Shown: positions 1 to 4,719 of the stretch, piece after piece | Numbering within the stretch: position 1 is the stretch's first letter | Layout: each line of letters opens with the position of its first letter | DNA from: an uncultured Prevotellaceae bacterium | Lineage (GTDB): Bacteria > Bacteroidota > Bacteroidia > Bacteroidales > Bacteroidaceae | Reading direction: 5' to 3' | Length of the DNA stretch: 10,664 nucleotides | Assembly: GCA_946408305.1 (NCBI GenBank) | Contig: CAMJRQ010000015.1 | Coordinates: forward strand, 1 to 10,664 | Notes under the pieces: model-generated | The model's database searches: none | The model's input: the letters and a program-made list of their open reading frames with translations, nothing else | What the model was told of the DNA's origin: nothing | Translations under genes and position numbers: made by a program

Positions 1-487
1 ATTCCACCTCGACATTGGCGCTGATGGCCTCGAGGAACTTGTCGCGGTCCGAGTTGAGCTCCTCGATGCTCATGGTGGCGATGACGAGACGCAGCTGTCC
101 GAAGAGGATGTCGCGCGCCAGTTCCTGAATCTGCTGCGCGGTCTGGCCCAGCAGTCGCTCGGCGGCGGCCAGCATGCTCTCGGGCTCGGTGCTGATGCCC
201 ACGGTGAAGCGGCAGGGCACGTCCACGCGGATGTTCTGTCGCGAGAGGGCGTTCGTCAGGTTGGCATCAATGCTGATGGGGGTGAGGCTCAGGTAGGCAT
301 AGTCCTCGATGATGGGCCATACGAAGGCTCCTCCGCCGTGGATACACTTGGCACTGGTCTTCGACCCCTTGTTGCCATAGATGACCAGAATCTTGTCGCT
401 CGGGCAGCGACGGTAGCGGTTGATGAGCGCCATGAACAGGAATACCAGTGCAATGACGCCGATGACGGTAAAATAGAATGCTCCCAT
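1..487 (-). CDS. Flotillin/SPFH-domain membrane protein, N-terminal 162 residues (3' end outside window)
   Basis: The reading frame begins MGAFYFTVIGVIALVFLFMA, a single N-terminal membrane segment at about residues 4-22. A basic stop-transfer stretch (NRYRRCPSDK) follows, then LVIYGNKG, which starts an SPFH (band 7) domain. The segment around CIHGGGAFVWPIIEDYAYLSLTPI (residues 48-71), the RVDVPCRFTVGI strand and the QIQELARDILFGQLR helix are typical of the flotillin branch of this superfamily. Family members assemble into oligomers on the inner face of the cytoplasmic membrane and organise membrane microdomains. The gene lies 87 nt downstream of a co-directional NfeD-like gene, the usual flotillin partner. 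The gap holds an inverted repeat and a tandem array that ends at the start codon. The start is the only in-frame ATG that includes the membrane helix. The coiled-coil C-terminal half is not visible because the gene leaves the window at position 1. Confidence 0.9.
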   Translation of the reverse strand, partial: MGAFYFTVIGVIALVFLFMALINRYRRCPSDKILVIYGNKGSKTSAKCIHGGGAFVWPIIEDYAYLSLTPISIDANLTNALSRQNIRVDVPCRFTVGISTEPESMLAAAERLLGQTAQQIQELARDILFGQLRLVIATMSIEELNSDRDKFLEAISANVEVE

Positions 488-530
488 GTTTTATTGTTAA
501 AGGGTTAAAATGTTAAAATGTTAAAGGGTT
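488..530 (-). repeat. Tandem 8-nt array in the flotillin leader
   Basis: Read on the coding (minus) strand, five successive octamers each begin with AAC: AACCCTTT, AACATTTT, AACATTTT, AACCCTTT, AACAATAA. They are followed by AAC and the ATG of the flotillin gene. The array therefore occupies the whole translation-initiation region and leaves no purine-rich Shine-Dalgarno site. It may be a neutral expansion or may give an unstructured A/T-rich leader that helps initiation; the sequence alone does not decide. Confidence 0.75.
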
Positions 531-542
531 ACGATGCTCTTT

Positions 543-574
543 CTCCCCTCCTTGGGAGGGGCCGGGGGAGGTTT
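543..574 (-). repeat. GC-rich inverted-repeat element between the NfeD-like and flotillin genes
   Basis: Immediately after the NfeD-like stop codon, the coding strand reads a C-rich tract and then a perfect 7-bp stem: CCCCTCC at 545-551 pairs with GGAGGGG at 555-561 on the plus strand, with a 3-nt loop. It is not followed by a T run in the direction of transcription, so it is not a classical intrinsic terminator. A very similar arrangement (C tract, short CAAG-containing loop, G tract) follows aroK at 10378-10404, suggesting a dispersed repeat family. It could also act as a 3' stabilising hairpin for the upstream message. Confidence 0.6.
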
Positions 575-1177
575 TTAGATCTTCTCCACGAGCAGCAGGC
601 GGCCTTCGACGAGGCGCACGATTTTCACCTTCGTGCCGCTGGGCAGCGCCTCGCCCTCGGTGGCGGCGGGCAGTTCCTGCACCGAGCCGCGGAAGCTCAC
701 CTGCACCTTGCCCTGGCCCGAGCGGGCGGCGGGAATGCGCAGATAGACGTCGCAGGCCTGGCCCACGCAGTCCTCGATGCGGAAGGCGCCGTTCGATTCG
801 AGCCGCATCAGCTGGCGGAACATCACCAGGAAGGCAGCCACCAGCAGGCAGCCACACAGGATGGCCACCAGCGCCAGCACGGCCTGGTTGGGGATGGCGC
901 CGTAGAAGCACACGCCGCCCCAGCCGATGCCCAGCAGGAAGTTGACCATGTTGCGGATGGTGAAGAGCTGGATGGCTCCGCCCGTGTCCATCGTCTCGCC
1001 GTTGGTGTCGGCATCGCCGAACGAGGCTCCGTCGGCCATGTCGCCGTCTGTGTCGCCCAGACCGATGAGGGTGAGCGTCATCTGGATGGCAAAGACCAGT
1101 GTGGAGAGCAGGGCCACGGTCCAATAGACGCGCAGCGCGGGCTCCAGCGAGTTGTACCAATTCATAAACGTATTCAT
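575..1177 (-). CDS. NfeD-like membrane protein with C-terminal OB-fold domain
   Basis: This 200-residue protein has three hydrophobic segments, at about residues 18-40, 76-94 and 97-120. They are followed by a soluble C-terminal domain (about 133-200) whose pattern of GKVQVSFRGSVQEL, LPSGTKVKIV and GRLLLVEKI matches the five-stranded OB fold of NfeD-like proteins. A Gly/Asp-rich loop (residues 41-60, GDTDGDMADG and following) joins the first two membrane segments. NfeD proteins are commonly encoded next to flotillins and are thought to work with them at the membrane, and here the flotillin gene lies directly downstream. Initiation at the first ATG is supported by a perfect AGGAGG seven nt upstream; the next Met (residue 5) would be spaced too far away. 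A TAACTTTG promoter box lies 42 nt upstream of the start codon. Length and domain order look complete. Confidence 0.88.
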   Translation of the reverse strand: MNTFMNWYNSLEPALRVYWTVALLSTLVFAIQMTLTLIGLGDTDGDMADGASFGDADTNGETMDTGGAIQLFTIRNMVNFLLGIGWGGVCFYGAIPNQAVLALVAILCGCLLVAAFLVMFRQLMRLESNGAFRIEDCVGQACDVYLRIPAARSGQGKVQVSFRGSVQELPAATEGEALPSGTKVKIVRLVEGRLLLVEKI

Positions 1178-1184
1178 CTTCTTG

Positions 1185-1190
1185 TCCTCC
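1185..1190 (-). promoter_or_regulatory. Strong Shine-Dalgarno site for the NfeD-like gene
   Basis: AGGAGG lies on the minus strand 7 nt before the ATG at 1177. It fixes the start of the NfeD-like gene. It stands out because the other genes here have weak sites or none, as is common in Bacteroidetes. Confidence 0.75.
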
Positions 1191-1219
1191 TATTTTTTTA
1201 GTTAAGGTTTCGCAGAAGA

Positions 1220-1227
1220 CAAAGTTA
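1220..1227 (-). promoter_or_regulatory. Predicted -7 promoter box of the nfeD-like/flotillin operon
   Basis: The minus strand reads TAACTTTG, an exact match to the Bacteroidetes -7 consensus TAnnTTTG. It would place transcription start near 1213 and give a leader of about 35 nt containing the AGGAGG site. I see no clear TTTG-type -33 element at the expected distance. Confidence 0.55.
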
Positions 1228-1280
1228 GGGATTTCTGGGAGAAAACTCATGGAAAGGGGCGCCGGAAGATGAATTTTTCG

Positions 1281-1288
1281 TACTTTTG
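1281..1288 (+). promoter_or_regulatory. Predicted -7 promoter box of the Nudix gene
   Basis: TACTTTTG matches TAnnTTTG exactly. Transcription would begin around 1294-1296, just before the ATG codons at 1299 and 1314. No convincing -33 element is visible. The box lies about 60 nt from the divergent box at 1220-1227, so the two operons share a compact intergenic control region. Confidence 0.5.
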
Positions 1289-1313
1289 CAAAGTCGATAT
1301 GGCAAGAAAAGGT

Positions 1314-1868
1314 ATGAAAGAAATACATCCCCTGGAAAAGTTCCGCTATTGTCCGGTCTGCGGGTCGGACGCTTTCGTGGTGAACAACGAGAAAAGCAAG
1401 CGCTGCTCGGCGTGCGGCTTCGTCTATTATTTCAACCCCAGTGCGGCCACGGTGGGCGTGGTGCTCAACGAGCGCCGGGAGCTGCTCGTGGTGAGGCGCG
1501 CCAAGGAGCCTGCCCGCGGCACGCTCGACCTTCCCGGCGGCTTCTGCGACTGTCACGAGACGGCCGAGGAGGGCCTCATCCGCGAGTTGCGCGAGGAGAC
1601 GGGCCTCAGCGTGGCCCATCCCCGTTTCCTCTTCTCGCTGCCCAACATTTACCCCTATAGCGGCTTCGAGGTCCAGACCGTCGACCTCTTCTTTCTCTGC
1701 CACGTGCGTCATGCCGAGGGGGCCCATGCCATGGACGATGCCGCCTCGCTCCGTTGGGTACCCCTCGCCGAGGTGCGCCCCGAGGAGTTCGGCCTCGGCT
1801 CCGTCCGTCGCGGTGTGGAGCGTCTGCTGAAGATGCCGGAGGAGATGCTGGGCGGTGCCGGTCAGTGA
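1314..1868 (+). CDS. Nudix hydrolase with N-terminal zinc ribbon
   Basis: This is a 184-residue protein. An N-terminal zinc ribbon has two CxxC pairs, CPVC at residues 13-16 and CSAC at 31-34. The Nudix fold follows with a complete Nudix box from G76: G76, E82, then RELREETGL at residues 90-98, so the metal-binding glutamates are intact. Nudix enzymes hydrolyse nucleoside diphosphates linked to another moiety; the substrate cannot be read here. It lacks the SQPWPFPxS motif of NADH pyrophosphatase (NudC), so that name is not supported. The start at 1314 (MKEIHPLEKF) is chosen because a promoter box at 1281-1288 probably puts transcription start at about 1295, and AAAAGG lies just upstream. ATG 1299 would add five residues with almost no leader, and ATG 1269 lies upstream of the promoter. 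The 3' end overlaps the convergent GxGYxYP gene by 7 nt. Confidence 0.87.
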   Translation: MKEIHPLEKFRYCPVCGSDAFVVNNEKSKRCSACGFVYYFNPSAATVGVVLNERRELLVVRRAKEPARGTLDLPGGFCDCHETAEEGLIRELREETGLSVAHPRFLFSLPNIYPYSGFEVQTVDLFFLCHVRHAEGAHAMDDAASLRWVPLAEVRPEEFGLGSVRRGVERLLKMPEEMLGGAGQ

Positions 1869-4018
1869 GCGCCGTAGACCTCGATGTCGCCGATGCGCAC
1901 GATGCCGTCGGAGCCGCCGTCGGTGACCGTCAGCCTCACGTAGCGGGCCTCCGTTGCCGTGATGGAGACGTCGGTGACGGGGGCGATGTTGCCGGTGTGG
2001 GTACCAATGACGGTCCACGTCTGTCCGTCGAGACTGGCCTCCAACGTGAAGTCGCGGCTGTTCAGCCTGGGGTCCATCCCGGCGGCTTCGGCGTGGCGCA
2101 CCACGTAGCGGCTTACCTGGAAGGGTTCCTTAAAGTCGAGCTGCACCCAGGCATTCTCGCCGCTCGTCTTGGAAATCCAGACGTAGCCCTCCGAGGGTGA
2201 ACCGTCGGCAGCACAGCCCGCAGCCACGCCCGTCTTTGTGGGTGACGAGGTGACTTCCATGTCCTCTAGCAGGGCGAGGTTGAAGGGCAGGTGGTGTGCC
2301 TCGTTGTAGTAGCTGAACCAGTGGTCGGCACGCACGATGCTGACCTTGCCCGGCGCGAGGGCGTCGAGTTTGCTTCTCAGTTCGATGAGCTTGTCGGGGC
2401 CTGCGTCCCAGACGGTGGCCTGCCCGGTGACGAACAAGGGTTCGGTGCCATCGAAGTAGCGGATGTCGCGGTTGAAGAAATCGGTGATGACGTCGGAGCC
2501 GCTGGCATAGCAGGGATATTGGGGCACGATGGGCAGCCATCCCGACTGCACCTTTCCCGTCAGGCGGCCGCTCTGCCGCTCCCAGTCGTTGATGGTGAGC
2601 CCGTAGAGATAGGGGCAGTTCTGGGCAAAGGCGATGCGCTGCACGACGCTGACGTCGTCCCAGATGGTGACCACCCGCAGCCCGGTCTTCTCCAGATAGC
2701 GACCGGTGAGCTGGGTGTAGGGCGTAATGATGCGGCTGAGCTTCTCGGCGGCGTAGTAGCACTGGTTATGAGCATCGTAGGGCATGGCATAGCCCACACC
2801 CGAGGGCCCGCTGACGAAGCAGTCGTTGGCGGTGGCCCTGCCGTAATAGTAGTTGAGCATCGAGGGCGAGATGTCGGCCAGCGCAGGGCTGATGGTCCAG
2901 TTCAGGGCCATCTTGCCGCGTCCGCCCTCTGCGAATTTCTTGGCCATGGCGTGCTGGCAATACTGAATGTTGTCGCCGTCGCTGATGTAGACGGCGGCGT
3001 AGACCTTGTTCTCCAGCTTCGGCCGTTTGGGCACTGGGGCTATCTTCACCGGGGTGCAGACGGCCGAGTAGACGGTGGCGTTCTCGAAGAAGTCGGCCGG
3101 CACGGTGGAGAGCCCGTACTTGGTGGCCTCGCCCACCCCGGAGCGCTCCTCGGGGTACCAGCCCAGGACGATGTCGCGTCCGGGCTTCATGTCTTTGAGC
3201 ATCTTGTCGAGCAGCGCACGTTCGCTCGTGTCTCTCGGATCGAGCCACACGCAGGCCGAACCGCAGGCTGCGCCGATGTCGTGCACATAGGGGATGGTTG
3301 GGCTCAGGCTGATGAGCAGTCGATGGTTGCAGCGGGTCCAATAGTTGTTGTAGAGGTATTTATAGACGTCCACCGCGCTGGCCATCGTCAGCGAGGTGAG
3401 GTCTTCCACGACGGGGAGGTCGATGTCGTAGGCCTGGAGCTTCGTGCGGATTTCGGCTGTCACGGGGAGCAGGCGGTCCAGCCCGGCAATCGTAGCGGCC
3501 AGGTTGGCATAGTGGCTGCTCTTGGCGGTGCTGTAGAGCACCAGCCCCTTGATTTCATCCTTGTATTGCTTCACCAGCGAGTAGGCCGAGGCAGGGCTCG
3601 TCTCGATGGTTCTGAGGCTGTGGGCTGTGGGCCAGGTGGCGCGAGGCTCCTCGTTGTGGTTGTAGAGAAGGATGCGCGGACGGGTGCGGTTGACGATGCC
3701 CTGCAGCGTGCAGAACATGACGCGCTCGACGTCGCTGAGCGAGGCGGCGTTCATGTCGAGCGTACGGACGGTGGCGGGCGGCAGGAAGCAGGGCAGCAGA
3801 CGGTCTTCGGGCCAGCAGAGCTCGTCGGCCTCGAGCACGCGATAGCCTACGCTGTTCAGGTGATACGTCGTGTCGGCGAACGTAATCTTCGCCACCTCGC
3901 TGACGTCCGTGCGTAGTTCGGCTCCGTTGGCGAGCTTCGTAATCATGGTGACGGGTTGCTGGGCCGTGAGCAGTCCTGCGCCGAGCAGGGATGTGGCCAG
4001 AAGGAATATCTTTCTCAT
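1862..4018 (-). CDS. Exported GxGYxYP-family putative glycoside hydrolase with C-terminal F5/8-type C (discoidin) domain
   Basis: This 718-residue protein has a signal peptide ending LLGAGLLTAQ and no lipobox cysteine. Residues 21-49 form a short module ending EVAKITF, also found in the next gene upstream. The body (about 65-585) resembles the GxGYxYP family, which is placed among putative glycoside hydrolases without a defined reaction. Landmarks are CTLQGIVNRTRPRIL (103-117), YISDGDNIQY (344-353), the name motif at 407-413, here GVGYAMP, and TIWDDVS (451-457). The methionine where the family name predicts tyrosine is a departure. The last 130 residues form a discoidin-type module (WVQLDFKEPFQVSRY, FTLEASLDGQTWTVIG, ARYVRLTVTD, RIGDIEVYG) that often binds glycans. 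It starts 30 nt after the 187-residue gene, so the two are probably co-transcribed. It is likely periplasmic or secreted and glycan-directed; the substrate is unknown. Confidence 0.85.
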   Translation of the reverse strand: MRKIFLLATSLLGAGLLTAQQPVTMITKLANGAELRTDVSEVAKITFADTTYHLNSVGYRVLEADELCWPEDRLLPCFLPPATVRTLDMNAASLSDVERVMFCTLQGIVNRTRPRILLYNHNEEPRATWPTAHSLRTIETSPASAYSLVKQYKDEIKGLVLYSTAKSSHYANLAATIAGLDRLLPVTAEIRTKLQAYDIDLPVVEDLTSLTMASAVDVYKYLYNNYWTRCNHRLLISLSPTIPYVHDIGAACGSACVWLDPRDTSERALLDKMLKDMKPGRDIVLGWYPEERSGVGEATKYGLSTVPADFFENATVYSAVCTPVKIAPVPKRPKLENKVYAAVYISDGDNIQYCQHAMAKKFAEGGRGKMALNWTISPALADISPSMLNYYYGRATANDCFVSGPSGVGYAMPYDAHNQCYYAAEKLSRIITPYTQLTGRYLEKTGLRVVTIWDDVSVVQRIAFAQNCPYLYGLTINDWERQSGRLTGKVQSGWLPIVPQYPCYASGSDVITDFFNRDIRYFDGTEPLFVTGQATVWDAGPDKLIELRSKLDALAPGKVSIVRADHWFSYYNEAHHLPFNLALLEDMEVTSSPTKTGVAAGCAADGSPSEGYVWISKTSGENAWVQLDFKEPFQVSRYVVRHAEAAGMDPRLNSRDFTLEASLDGQTWTVIGTHTGNIAPVTDVSITATEARYVRLTVTDGGSDGIVRIGDIEVYGAH

Positions 4019-4048
4019 TGTTTTTTGGCAAAAAAGTCTTTGTGGAGG

Positions 4049-4612
4049 TTAAAACTGAATCTTGGCCGCGAACGAGCCCACCCTTACGACGAACGTGCCG
4101 CGGCCCAGCGTTGCGCGGCTCAGCAGCAGCTGTCCGTCCTGAACGGCGGGCGAGGGGAGGGTGCGCCCGTCAATCGTGCAGAGGAGCGGCGTTGTGCCTG
4201 CTGGGATGCCGCGGAGCAGCATGGCCCCGTCCCGGACGATGCAGGAGGACCCCTCGGGAGTGCTTATGCCCGCTCCGCCGGGCGTCTGCCCGAAGAGAAT
4301 CTCGGCGATGTCGGCTATTTCCATTTCCAGCGTCTCCGCTGTCTTCGGCCTGACAATCAGTTTACCCTCGCCGACGGTCACCACCGGGTCGGTCTCGAAG
4401 AGCACGGTGGCCGTCTCTCCGCCCAGCGTCTTCACCGTCAGGCCCTGGCCGCTCAGGTCGGAGCCGAGGAACGTGATTTGCTTCAGGTCGTTCACGCGGG
4501 TCTGGACGGTTGTCCCGTCCGTCTTCAGCATGTTCATGACTTTCTCCTGGGCCATTCCCGGCAAGGCGCCCAGCAGCAGGGCTGTCAGGCCCCAGATTCT
4601 GTTTCCTGTCAT
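4049..4612 (-). CDS. Small exported protein with T9SS-like C-terminal domain
   Basis: This 187-residue protein starts at MTGNRIWGLTALLLGALPG, a signal peptide cut after about AQ22. The frame stays open to an ATG at 4705, but that start would add 31 non-signal residues translated through a 12-bp hairpin, so 4612 is preferred. Residues 30-48 (KTDGTTVQTRVNDLKQITF) match the start of the GxGYxYP protein, and a weaker echo (TLEMEIADIAEILF) occurs at 94-107. The C-terminal 65 residues, with TIDGRTLP, QLLLSRATLGRGTFVVRVG and a basic, hydrophobic end, resemble the Ig-like type A C-terminal domain that directs cargo to the type IX secretion system. This suggests surface export, but the match is by pattern only. 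No catalytic domain is visible. It lies between the LRR-dockerin gene and the GxGYxYP gene, all on one strand. The function is unknown, perhaps an accessory surface subunit. Confidence 0.75.
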   Translation of the reverse strand: MTGNRIWGLTALLLGALPGMAQEKVMNMLKTDGTTVQTRVNDLKQITFLGSDLSGQGLTVKTLGGETATVLFETDPVVTVGEGKLIVRPKTAETLEMEIADIAEILFGQTPGGAGISTPEGSSCIVRDGAMLLRGIPAGTTPLLCTIDGRTLPSPAVQDGQLLLSRATLGRGTFVVRVGSFAAKIQF

Positions 4613-4633
4613 TGTTTTCCTTTTTCCGTAAGA

Positions 4634-4669
4634 CTGCGAATCTGCCCGGGGGGGGGAGCAGATTCGCAG
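4634..4669 (-). repeat. 12-bp perfect hairpin with nine-G/C loop in the leader of the small exported gene
   Basis: CTGCGAATCTGC at 4634-4645 is the exact reverse complement of GCAGATTCGCAG at 4658-4669. The 12-nt loop contains nine consecutive G on the plus strand (4648-4656), read as C9 in the transcript. It lies in the 107-nt gap after the LRR-dockerin gene, 21 nt before the next start. No T run follows on either strand, so it is not a standard terminator. A role as attenuator, mRNA processing site or 3' stabiliser is possible. The homopolymer is prone to slippage. Confidence 0.8.
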
Positions 4670-4719
4670 CGGGTTTTCATATTTGTTTCGTTTTTGAAGT
4701 ATCAAGTCATTCTGGCGTC

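Noticed and set aside
513..2018. A 501-codon minus-strand frame spanning the NfeD-like gene, the promoter region and the Nudix gene
   Set aside because: It crosses two genes in other frames and the divergent promoter region, and is full of H/R-rich low-complexity sequence typical of shadow frames.
2291..3916. A 541-codon plus-strand open frame inside the GxGYxYP gene
   Set aside because: Antisense shadow of a gene with a signal peptide and recognisable domains; its own translation shows no family motif or signal peptide.
4613..4705. N-terminal extension of the small exported protein to an ATG at 4705
   Set aside because: It would put 31 polar residues before a good signal peptide and translate through the 12-bp hairpin and C9 tract. 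The start at 4612 gives a normal exported protein.
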